Assembly: GCA_964401705.1 (NCBI GenBank)
Contig: CAYNZJ010000004.1
Location: forward strand, 1-38,385
Direction of reading: 5' to 3'
DNA: 38,385 nucleotides
Source: 2-01-FULL-33-17 sp964401705
GTDB lineage: Bacteria; Patescibacteriota; Minisyncoccia; Phycocordibacterales; UBA9973
Part shown: piece by piece, positions 15,184 to 21,505 of the stretch
Numbering within the stretch: the first letter of the stretch is position 1
Layout of the letters: every line of letters begins with the position of its first letter
The notes under the pieces: model-generated
The model's input: only the letters and a program-made list of their open reading frames with translations
What the model was told of the DNA's origin: nothing
Database searches by the model: none
Program-made: the position numbers and the translations under genes

Positions 15184-15462
15184 TTATTGTGCATTAAGCT
15201 TCATTATGTCTAATTGGTCTTTTATTGGGGGGACGCCTTGTTCTTTGGTCCTATCTAATACTTCTTTCATTTGTTCGGCTTTTTGTTCTGGGGTATAAAC
15301 TTTTACAGGTTTTTTAGGTTTATTTAAAACAAATAAAACTATTAAAACAACTAAAAGTAATATTGAAAAAATGATGATCAATTTTACTTTCATAGGATGT
15401 TCTTTATGAAGTTTATCCATGAAATTATTATTTGGTGGGGTAGGTATATTTATATTATCCAT
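15184..15462 (-). CDS. small single-pass membrane protein
   Basis: The 92-residue protein is unrecognised. It has a short Asn/Pro-rich cytosolic start, one transmembrane helix (LIIIFSILLLVVLIVLFVL, about residues 28-46), then a Lys/Pro stretch and a soluble tail (about 50-92) with EQKAEQMKEVLDRTKEQG predicted helical. It sits between two secreted Pro/Asn-motif proteins, 10 nt after one and 1 nt before the other, so the three are surely co-transcribed. It might anchor or assist the two secreted products, which is inference from position only. Confidence 0.75.
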   Translation of the reverse strand: MDNINIPTPPNNNFMDKLHKEHPMKVKLIIIFSILLLVVLIVLFVLNKPKKPVKVYTPEQKAEQMKEVLDRTKEQGVPPIKDQLDIMKLNAQ

Positions 15463-15472
15463 AAAATTATTA

Positions 15473-16084
15473 TTAACAGCTACTTAATGAGGTTGGATTA
15501 CTAACTGGATCTATTTTTCGACAACTACTAACCCCAGTTGAAGGGTTAAATTTAGACAAAATATAACCACTTGGACAATTTGTATTTGTAACTCGAACAC
15601 AAGACCCCCGACCTAAGTTTGTAGTAGTTCCTGGTTCTAAATATATTCCTGTAGTTAAATTACTAGAAGGATTATATTCATAATTAACATAATCTGTACT
15701 TAAATTATTGGCTCTGTCTTGGGCCTTACTAGCTGGTACATAAAGTACTGGTACTCGAAGTGCTCCTGCAACTGTCATAATACCATCAACTTCTACATTT
15801 CCTAAAAATGTTGCATTCTCTCGAACAGTTAAGGCATCGAGTCCTAAAACATTTGAAACATATAAAGTATTAGAATCTAAATAAGAAGAATTAGCAGTTG
15901 TAGCACCGTCACCAATTGCTAATTTATCTCCGCGTATTTGTGGGTCCTTACCAATATTTATTGGTACTGCAGAATTTGTATTACTTGGACTAGTTGTTGG
16001 CTCTGTAAAAGCAGAGATTGCTAATGCCCCACTAAAGAGAGCTCCGATTATTAATAATGCGAGAATTTTACTTTTCTTTATCAT
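15473..16084 (-). CDS. secreted Pro/Asn-motif protein (paralogue 3)
   Basis: The product is 203 residues from the ATG at 16084. A longer frame to 16120 is rejected because it would read through the promoter. The signal peptide covers about residues 1-25 (ILALLIIGALFSGALAISA). It is followed by FTEPTTSPSNTNSAVPINIG, the clearest copy of the Pro/Asn motif. Then comes a run of short beta repeats (LYVSNVLGLDALTVRENATFLGNVEVDG and onward) that looks like a solenoid or tail-fibre-like stem. The C-terminus has CVRVTNTNCPSGYILSKF and further cysteines, similar in pattern to the paralogues. First gene of a three-gene operon. Confidence 0.82.
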   Translation of the reverse strand: MIKKSKILALLIIGALFSGALAISAFTEPTTSPSNTNSAVPINIGKDPQIRGDKLAIGDGATTANSSYLDSNTLYVSNVLGLDALTVRENATFLGNVEVDGIMTVAGALRVPVLYVPASKAQDRANNLSTDYVNYEYNPSSNLTTGIYLEPGTTTNLGRGSCVRVTNTNCPSGYILSKFNPSTGVSSCRKIDPVSNPTSLSSC

Positions 16085-16091
16085 ATCTATA

Positions 16092-16097
16092 ATTATA
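16092..16097 (-). promoter_or_regulatory. leaderless -10 box of the three-gene secreted operon
   Basis: TATAAT on the minus strand (16097-16092), then 7 nt to the ATG at 16084. Confidence 0.65.
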
Positions 16098-16132
16098 CCC
16101 CAGCGGTGTAAAAGACGCAAAAGAAAAACTGC

Positions 16133-16236
16133 ACTTCACCTCACCCTTACATCCCTCTCCACAAGGTAGAGATGGAAATCGCAATAAAACCACACTCCCT
16201 TCTCCAGTTTTACTGGAGAAAGGTCGGGGATGAGGA
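16133..16236. repeat. MITE/REP-like palindromic intergenic element
   Basis: The stretch starts CCTCACCC and ends GGGGATGAGG, which are inverted outer arms. It holds a perfect inner hairpin TTCTCCAG/CTGGAGAA and a decayed second one (CTCTCC-ACAAG-GTAGAG). GC content is well above that of the surrounding genes. Composition and layout resemble the second element at 21384-21480. Confidence 0.55.
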
Positions 16237-16268
16237 CTAAAAGCTCTAATATTTTTAAACTCTTATGC

Positions 16269-16274
16269 TATAAT
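16269..16274 (+). promoter_or_regulatory. leaderless -10 box of the PilB-like gene
   Basis: TATAAT at 16269-16274, 8 nt before the ATG at 16283. Confidence 0.6.
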
Positions 16275-16282
16275 AGCTGTAT

Positions 16283-17995
16283 ATGTATGTTTCCACAGAA
16301 GCATTAAAAAGTTATTTATTAAATTTGAATTTGGTAACCCCAAATGATATTGATTTAGCAGAAAAACAATCCTATAAAACAGGGGATAGTTTGACAAATG
16401 TTTTGGTTTCTCAAGCTAAAATAAATGAAGAAACGGCTCAAAAAGCAAATGCCCATGTATTGGGGATGCATTTTGTTGATTTAAATAAAAAAGATATCCC
16501 TTTTGAAATATTTTCTATAATCCCAGAGATTATTTGCAGAAATTATAATTTTATACCTTATAGTAAAAATGGTAATAATGTTGAAATTGCATTACTGGAC
16601 ACTGATAATTTAAAATTTTTGGAAGAAGTTAAAAATAACCAAGAAATAAAATTTCTACCAAGATTAACAACATCAAAAAGTTTAGAATACGCAATCAATA
16701 ATTACAAAACAATATTAAAAAAAGAATTTATAAACAAAATTGAAAAAGAAATCACAACCTTAAAACAAATAATTAGCCTTGATGATTTGGCTATTGATTT
16801 AAATATCACAAAAATTTTAGATTTAATAATTTCATATGCACTACTTGAAAATGCAAGTGATATTCATATTGAACCTCATCACAATGAAATTGTTATAAGA
16901 TACCGCAATAACGGCAGACTATATCATATAATGTCTTTACCTTATAAATTAAATTCAGGAATAATCTCAAGAATAAAATATCTTTCAAAATTAGATTTAA
17001 ATATCAATAGCTATCCTCAGGAAGGTAAATTTGAAATAGAAGAATCCGGTATTAAAATAATGTTTCGAACTATTTTAACTCCAGTTTATTTTGGGGAAAA
17101 AGCTGTAATTCATATAATAAGAGAAAATAGAATTGGATTTACACTGGAGAGTCTTGGATTTTTTGGAAAAACATTAAACAAAATTCATGCAGCTCTTCAT
17201 AAAAAAAATGGAATCATTTTAGTTGGGGGTCCAAGTGGTTCTGGTAAAACAACAACAATCTACACAATGCTTGATATGGTTAACGACCGTCATTTAAATA
17301 TATCAACCATTGAAGACCCTGTTGAATACCAATTACCATTTATAAACCAAACTCAAATTAATCCCGAAATTGGATTTAATTTCCCAAATGGTTTACGTAG
17401 TATATTGAAACAAAACCCTGATGTACTAATGGTAGGAGAGATAAGAGAAGAGGAAACAGCCAACATGGTATTTAACGCTGGATCAAACAACCAACTAATT
17501 TTTAGCACAATCCATACAAATACAATACCCGAATCAATAAATAGACTTAAACAAATGATGGTGCCTAATTTTTTAATTGCATCTAATTTAAAAATTATAA
17601 TAAACCAACGATTAGTTAAAAGATTGGGGATAGATAAAGAAAAATACTTTATGAACGATACTGAATTAATCGAACTTTCAAAATATATAAATTTGGACCA
17701 TATGTTAAAAATACTAAAAGAAGAAAATATAATTGGGCACAATGATACTTGGCGAGATATTGGTTTTTATAAACCAACTAAGAATATCAACCCGAATAGC
17801 GCCCAAATAGCAATATATGAGGTTATAGAAGTTAATGAACCCATAAAAGACCTTATTCTAAAGAACTTTACGACAAAAGAACTAACAGATAAGCTAAAAG
17901 ATACTGAAAATATGACACTGTTGGAGAGCGGATTAATGCTAGCAATAAAAGGTGAAACAACAATTGAAGAGGTTTTTAGGGTAATAAATGAATAA
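16283..17995 (+). CDS. pilB: GspE/PilB-type secretion/pilus assembly ATPase
   Basis: This type II secretion/type IV pilus family hexameric ATPase powers pilin assembly at the inner membrane. The 570 residues comprise an MshEN-like N-terminal domain (about 1-150), then the N2 domain with the ASDIHIEPH segment and GRLYHIM. The ATPase core has Walker A GGPSGSGKTTT (about 314-324), an Asp box, Walker B NPDVLMVGEIREEE and a His box FSTIHTNTIPESI. The paired-cysteine zinc module found near the C-terminus of many GspE/PilB proteins is missing: the region LVKRLGIDKEKYFMNDTEL has no Cys. No pilC, pilT or pilin gene is adjacent. A leaderless promoter lies directly upstream. Confidence 0.93.
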   Translation: MYVSTEALKSYLLNLNLVTPNDIDLAEKQSYKTGDSLTNVLVSQAKINEETAQKANAHVLGMHFVDLNKKDIPFEIFSIIPEIICRNYNFIPYSKNGNNVEIALLDTDNLKFLEEVKNNQEIKFLPRLTTSKSLEYAINNYKTILKKEFINKIEKEITTLKQIISLDDLAIDLNITKILDLIISYALLENASDIHIEPHHNEIVIRYRNNGRLYHIMSLPYKLNSGIISRIKYLSKLDLNINSYPQEGKFEIEESGIKIMFRTILTPVYFGEKAVIHIIRENRIGFTLESLGFFGKTLNKIHAALHKKNGIILVGGPSGSGKTTTIYTMLDMVNDRHLNISTIEDPVEYQLPFINQTQINPEIGFNFPNGLRSILKQNPDVLMVGEIREEETANMVFNAGSNNQLIFSTIHTNTIPESINRLKQMMVPNFLIASNLKIIINQRLVKRLGIDKEKYFMNDTELIELSKYINLDHMLKILKEENIIGHNDTWRDIGFYKPTKNINPNSAQIAIYEVIEVNEPIKDLILKNFTTKELTDKLKDTENMTLLESGLMLAIKGETTIEEVFRVINE

Positions 17996-18012
17996 ATACC
18001 CCAAAAAGCTTG

Positions 18013-18044
18013 ACCCTGTAGTAGATATAAACTCACTACGGGGT
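18013..18044. repeat. inverted repeat overlapping the -35 box of the sRNA promoter
   Basis: ACCCTGTAGT (18013-18022) pairs with ACTACGGGGT (18035-18044), with one wobble. It ends on the first T of TTGACA and has no T-run, so an operator is more likely than a terminator. Confidence 0.5.
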
Positions 18045-18072
18045 TGACAAATGTCTTAGAACTTGCTATACT
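18044..18072 (+). promoter_or_regulatory. consensus promoter TTGACA-N17-TATACT
   Basis: TTGACA (18044-18049), a spacer of exactly 17 bp, and TATACT (18067-18072), in an intergenic gap. The predicted start is about 18079. Confidence 0.8.
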
Positions 18073-18078
18073 ACCATT

Positions 18079-18151
18079 GTGAGTATATGCCTTAACGGTT
18101 ATTAATACAAACAAATGCCTACACAAAACCCCGCGCAAGCGGGGTTTTGTG
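18079..18151 (+). ncRNA. candidate small RNA of about 70 nt
   Basis: The RNA would run from the strong promoter to a strong terminator hairpin in the pilB-tpiA gap. A tiny frame starts with GTG exactly at the expected start base and has 8 codons (GTG AGT ATA TGC CTT AAC GGT TAT, then TAA), so a leaderless micropeptide is an alternative. The RNA may also act as a leader for tpiA if termination is incomplete. Confidence 0.5.
18122..18151 (+). terminator. terminator hairpin of the candidate sRNA
   Basis: CACAAAACCCCGC (18122-18134) pairs perfectly with GCGGGGTTTTGTG (18139-18151) around a GCAA tetraloop. It is directly followed by the tpiA -10 box. Confidence 0.8.
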
Positions 18152-18152
18152 C

Positions 18153-18158
18153 TATAAT
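18153..18158 (+). promoter_or_regulatory. leaderless -10 box of tpiA
   Basis: TATAAT at 18153-18158, 6 nt before the ATG at 18165. Confidence 0.65.
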
Positions 18159-18164
18159 ATTCTC

Positions 18165-18929
18165 ATGAAGTCAAAACAAACAATAGTTATTGGAAATTTG
18201 AAACAAAACCCAAATACTTTAAAAGAAATGATTAGTTTAACCAAAGGCTATATTAAACTCAAAAAAGAAAATAAATGGATTAACTTTGGGATCGCATTAC
18301 CTTTTGTATTTCTTTACCCTACCCAAAAGGAACTAGGTAAAAGCATCAATCTTTATAGCCAAACCATATCAAAAGAAAACGGAGGAGCTCATACTGGTGA
18401 AGTTAGTGCCGAACAAATAAATTCTATTGGAATTAAAAATACAATAATAGGTCATAGCGAAAGACGTACAAAAGGTGAAACTAACAAAGACATTGCACGC
18501 CAAATTGAAAATGCATTAACAAAAAACATGAATATCATACTCTGTGTTGGTGAAACAGAAAGACATAATGATGCATCACATATTCATTTTGTAGAAGATC
18601 AGATACAAACTGCATTAATTGATATAAAAAAAATTAATTCAAAAAATATAACTATTGCTTATGAGCCAGTCTGGGCAATTGGTAAAGATTCAATTCGGGG
18701 AGCTAACCAAAATGAGATTTACGAAATGGCAATAGTGATCCGTAAAAAATTAGTTGATTTATTTGGTAAAAATAGTGGGGGAGAAATTCCAATAATTTAT
18801 GGTGGATCTGTTAATAGTGAAAATGCAAAAGAAATAATGTCCGTGCATCACATCGATGGAATATTATTAGGGCGAGCAAGCTTGGATTTAAATGAAATAA
18901 AAAAAATTATTAATCAAATAAAAAGATAA
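18165..18929 (+). CDS. tpiA: Triose-phosphate isomerase
   Basis: The enzyme interconverts dihydroxyacetone phosphate and glyceraldehyde 3-phosphate in glycolysis. The start is ATG 18165 (254 aa); an upstream in-frame TTG would read through the -10 box. Key parts seen: N-terminal GNLKQNP with the catalytic Lys (the usual Trp of GNWK is Leu), IIGHSERR with the electrophilic His, AYEPVWAIG with the catalytic Glu in the loop-6 signature, and the phosphate-binding YGGSVNSEN and GILLGRASL. It is followed after 8 nt by pgk, forming a small glycolytic operon. Confidence 0.97.
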   Translation: MKSKQTIVIGNLKQNPNTLKEMISLTKGYIKLKKENKWINFGIALPFVFLYPTQKELGKSINLYSQTISKENGGAHTGEVSAEQINSIGIKNTIIGHSERRTKGETNKDIARQIENALTKNMNIILCVGETERHNDASHIHFVEDQIQTALIDIKKINSKNITIAYEPVWAIGKDSIRGANQNEIYEMAIVIRKKLVDLFGKNSGGEIPIIYGGSVNSENAKEIMSVHHIDGILLGRASLDLNEIKKIINQIKR

Positions 18930-18937
18930 ATAAATTT

Positions 18938-20050
18938 ATGCAAAGTGTCACAAAACTAACTGGAATAAAAGGCAAAAACATAATACTGCGTGCAGATTTT
19001 AATGTCCCAATAGATAAAAAAACAGGTACAATTTTAGATACCTATAGAATTGATTCAACATTTCCAACTATTGATTTACTTATCAAAAAAGGTGCAAATA
19101 TAATAATCTTGGCGCATATTGGGGATGATGGTAAACAAAGCTTAACCCCAATTGCAAAATATTTACATACAAAAAAATACAAAGGCTATTTTGAAACCAG
19201 CACCAACCCCGAAATAATCCGTGAAAGTGCGGACAAATTATGTAATGGTGAAATACTATTAATAGAAAATGTGCGAAGATTCCCAGGCGAAAAAGAAAAC
19301 GATAAAAAATTTAGCACATTTTTAGCATCACTGGGGTATGCATATGTTAACGATGCTTTTTCAGTTTCACATAGAAAACATGCCAGTATTGTAAGCGTAC
19401 CGAAATTAATTCCAAGCTTTGCTGGACTGCAAATGGAAAAAGAAGTTAAAATGCTTGATAAGGTTTTAAAACCAAAACATCCATTTTTGTTTATTTTAGG
19501 TGGAGCCAAGTTTGATACAAAACTACCTTTAATAAAAAAATTTTTAGTATTAGCGGATGCGGTTTTTGTTGGTGGGGCATTGGCCAATACATTATTAAAA
19601 GAGCGTGGTTACCCAATTGGTAAATCATTAAATGAAGATGACGTAAAAGGTTTGAAACAAATTGTTAAAAATCCAAAATTATTATTACCAATGGATGTAG
19701 TAGTTGATCGAAAAAAGAAGCTAGAAACTATAGCAATCGAAGAAGTAGAAAAGATGGATGTAATAGTTGATGTTGGTACAGAGAGTTTGACAAGAATCAA
19801 ACCATTAATTGAAAAAGCAAAGTTAATTGTTTTTAATGGACCAATTGGTAAAGTAGATTATGGTACAAAAGATTTATTAAAATTGTTAGCCAAGTCAAGT
19901 GCCGAAGTAATAATTGGTGGGGGAGATACTGATGAAATAATTGATGAAATGAAAATGCGCAGTAAATTTACTTTTGTTTCAACTGGGGGCGGAGCAACAC
20001 TGGATTACCTAGCTGATGGCAAATTAGTTGGGATAGACGCACTAAAATAG
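18938..20050 (+). CDS. pgk: Phosphoglycerate kinase
   Basis: The enzyme makes ATP from 1,3-bisphosphoglycerate in glycolysis. The 370 residues are a little shorter than the usual 390-400. Visible signatures are ILRADFNVPID near the N-terminus, LLIENVRRFPGE, YVNDAFSVSHRKHASIVSVP, the hinge/nucleotide region FILGGAKFDTKLPLI, FNGPIGKVDYGTKDL, GGGDTDEIIDEM and the C-terminal STGGGATLDYLAD. It lies 8 nt behind tpiA, with two hairpins after its stop. Assignment is secure. Confidence 0.97.
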   Translation: MQSVTKLTGIKGKNIILRADFNVPIDKKTGTILDTYRIDSTFPTIDLLIKKGANIIILAHIGDDGKQSLTPIAKYLHTKKYKGYFETSTNPEIIRESADKLCNGEILLIENVRRFPGEKENDKKFSTFLASLGYAYVNDAFSVSHRKHASIVSVPKLIPSFAGLQMEKEVKMLDKVLKPKHPFLFILGGAKFDTKLPLIKKFLVLADAVFVGGALANTLLKERGYPIGKSLNEDDVKGLKQIVKNPKLLLPMDVVVDRKKKLETIAIEEVEKMDVIVDVGTESLTRIKPLIEKAKLIVFNGPIGKVDYGTKDLLKLLAKSSAEVIIGGGDTDEIIDEMKMRSKFTFVSTGGGATLDYLADGKLVGIDALK

Positions 20051-20064
20051 TTAAACAAAATACT

Positions 20065-20083
20065 ACATAGGTCTTGCCTATGT
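20065..20083 (+). repeat. first hairpin past pgk
   Basis: ACATAGG (20065-20071) pairs with CCTATGT (20077-20083). There is no T-run, so it may protect the pgk mRNA 3' end. Confidence 0.55.
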
Positions 20084-20087
20084 ATAA

Positions 20088-20117
20088 CAAGGCGCCACAT
20101 GTGGCGCCTTGACTTTT
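20088..20117 (+). terminator. terminator of tpiA-pgk
   Basis: A perfect 24-bp palindrome spans 20088-20111 (arms CAAGGCGCCACA and TGTGGCGCCTTG), followed by ACTTTTAAC. Confidence 0.75.
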
Positions 20118-20160
20118 AACCTGTTAAGCTGTTTAATTGGGTAAATTAATGATTTAAAAC

Positions 20161-20913
20161 ATGAAAAAATTAAATGACTTTGAAAAAGCAGTAAATGATT
20201 TGATTCGTAATGGGTATTCGGAATTTGACATAAACCTAACGAAGGAAGACTTTGAAAGGTGTATGGAGCCAATGAAGGCTATAACATCTAAAAATCCAGG
20301 TCTAAATTATTGTACAGACCCCGAGGCAGAAGAACATGACCGTGGAATCTTTTACAGAACAAGTAAAAAAGGTAAAGATGACAAATGGTGTTTCCATGGT
20401 TACCCAACTATAGAGGCCGAATTAAACAAAAAGCTTGGTGAAGGTGAATGGCCAAACGAGCTTGTTTGTTTACTGAACAACTCTAAAAAAGTCTACAGTG
20501 CTTTTCAAGAAAAATCTCAAGAAATCGTAAAAGCAATTGATGAGATTATGCCAGAGTTTGGGTTATATAAATTATATTTAGACCCAATGTCTCAAGCCTT
20601 GCAGGTTTCTAGATTTGTAGCATACGATAAAGCAAAGAAAAAATTTACGGTTGCCGGCAAACATTTTGACCAAAGTTTTATAACTTTGTCGGGATATCAA
20701 AGCCATTCTGGTTTATACCTAATTGATAAACAAGGTAATAAAATAAACCTTGAATATCATGAGGGTAAAGTTTGGGTTTTCTTTGGAAGAAAAGCTCCTT
20801 TCTTAACCGCTGGAAAATTAACGGCTAGCGAACATGGTGTGGATGTTTTTGAAAAAGACATACAAAGGGATGCTGTTCCATTTTTCGGACATATCTATAT
20901 TCCGAAAAATTAA
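20161..20913 (+). CDS. 2-oxoglutarate/Fe(II)-dependent oxygenase, isopenicillin-N-synthase-like
   Basis: This is a 250-residue protein with the full iron and cofactor triad of the family. HFD in AGKHFDQS (about 168-170) gives His-x-Asp, then exactly 54 residues to the second His in ASEHGVDV (about 225), then 10 residues to the Arg in QRDAVPFFGH (about 236). The PFF after the Arg matches the position in isopenicillin-N-synthase-like enzymes. Such enzymes use Fe(II), O2 and usually 2-oxoglutarate to oxidise small molecules. The N-terminal half is divergent and I cannot name a substrate. It stands alone with its own terminator. Enzymes of this type are unexpected in a reduced CPR genome, so acquisition is plausible. 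Confidence 0.78.
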   Translation: MKKLNDFEKAVNDLIRNGYSEFDINLTKEDFERCMEPMKAITSKNPGLNYCTDPEAEEHDRGIFYRTSKKGKDDKWCFHGYPTIEAELNKKLGEGEWPNELVCLLNNSKKVYSAFQEKSQEIVKAIDEIMPEFGLYKLYLDPMSQALQVSRFVAYDKAKKKFTVAGKHFDQSFITLSGYQSHSGLYLIDKQGNKINLEYHEGKVWVFFGRKAPFLTAGKLTASEHGVDVFEKDIQRDAVPFFGHIYIPKN

Positions 20914-20942
20914 TTATTTGGCTGAGTTACTGAATATATATG

Positions 20943-20980
20943 CTCCGCGTGGATTCATTCCTGCGGAGTTTTTTTATTTT
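20943..20980 (+). terminator. terminator of the oxygenase gene
   Basis: CTCCGC (20943-20948) pairs with GCGGAG (20963-20968), followed by a seven-T run. Confidence 0.85.
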
Positions 20981-21365
20981 ACATTTTTAATTTATCTATA
21001 AAAATTTGCATTTCATTTTCTTCATATTTTGTATGGAACCATTCCGCCGACTTATGTTCAAGATAACCAGGGATAAGATGAATATGAAAATGGGGGACAT
21101 CTTTACCTTCTATAACAACTTGAACATAGTAACAATCTAATTTTTCTTTTAGATTAATCATTAATTTTTTTGCTTTTACAAAGATACCACTGATTATTTC
21201 ATCTGGTACATCTTGCATCCATTGGTAATGGTTTTTGGGTATGATTAAAGTATGGCCTTTTGATACTGGGTTAATATCCAAAAAAGCCATAAAATCTTCA
21301 TCTTCATAAATTTTAGCTGCTGGGATTTCGCCAGCGATGATTTTACAAAAAATACAGTTATTCAT
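20979..21365 (-). CDS. HIT-family hydrolase (histidine triad, Hint-like)
   Basis: HIT proteins hydrolyse nucleotide-phosphate bonds, usually AMP-lysine or adenosine phosphoramidates. From the ATG at 21365 the protein is 128 residues. It starts NNCIFCKIIAGEIPA with the typical zinc-site CxxC, continues with FLDINPVSKGHTLIIPK, and has the catalytic triad as HFHIHLIPGY near residue 94. The upstream in-frame extension to 21488 is rejected because it runs through a palindromic intergenic element and past a promoter. It is divergent from recJ. Confidence 0.95.
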   Translation of the reverse strand: MNNCIFCKIIAGEIPAAKIYEDEDFMAFLDINPVSKGHTLIIPKNHYQWMQDVPDEIISGIFVKAKKLMINLKEKLDCYYVQVVIEGKDVPHFHIHLIPGYLEHKSAEWFHTKYEENEMQIFIDKLKM

Positions 21366-21371
21366 GGGTAT

Positions 21372-21377
21372 ATTGTA
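21372..21377 (-). promoter_or_regulatory. leaderless -10 box of the HIT gene
   Basis: TACAAT on the minus strand (21377-21372), 6 nt from the ATG at 21365. Confidence 0.55.
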
Positions 21378-21383
21378 GCATAT

Positions 21384-21480
21384 TGTTTTCCCTCCCTGGA
21401 CACGGGGAGGGTTAGGGTGGGGTGCGTTATATAGCACCCCCTCTGTCTTATGACATCTCCCCCTTAACAAGGGGAGAAAT
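21384..21480. repeat. second MITE/REP-like palindromic intergenic element
   Basis: Three hairpins lie in a row: CCCTCCC/GGGAGGG, GGGGTGC/GCACCCC and TCTCCCC/GGGGAGA (with CTTAACAAG in the loop). The stretch is GC-rich against an AT-rich background and separates the divergent HIT and recJ genes. It is similar in style to 16133-16236. Confidence 0.65.
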
Positions 21481-21492
21481 ATCGACATATGC

Positions 21493-21498
21493 TATAAT
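21493..21498 (+). promoter_or_regulatory. leaderless -10 box of recJ
   Basis: TATAAT at 21493-21498, 7 nt before the ATG at 21506. Confidence 0.65.
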
Positions 21499-21505
21499 CT
21501 GTACT

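Noticed and set aside
18013..18044. Inverted repeat as a pilB terminator
   Set aside because: There is no T-run after it on the plus strand, and it overlaps the -35 box of a strong promoter, so an operator is likelier.
21366..21488. N-terminal extension of the HIT protein
   Set aside because: It is translated from the GC-rich palindromic element. The short form starts at the canonical HIT N-terminus with a -10 box just before it.
21422..21505. N-terminal extension of RecJ from a GTG
   Set aside because: It lies in the same palindromic element and reads through the TATAAT box. ATG 21506 gives the normal RecJ start.
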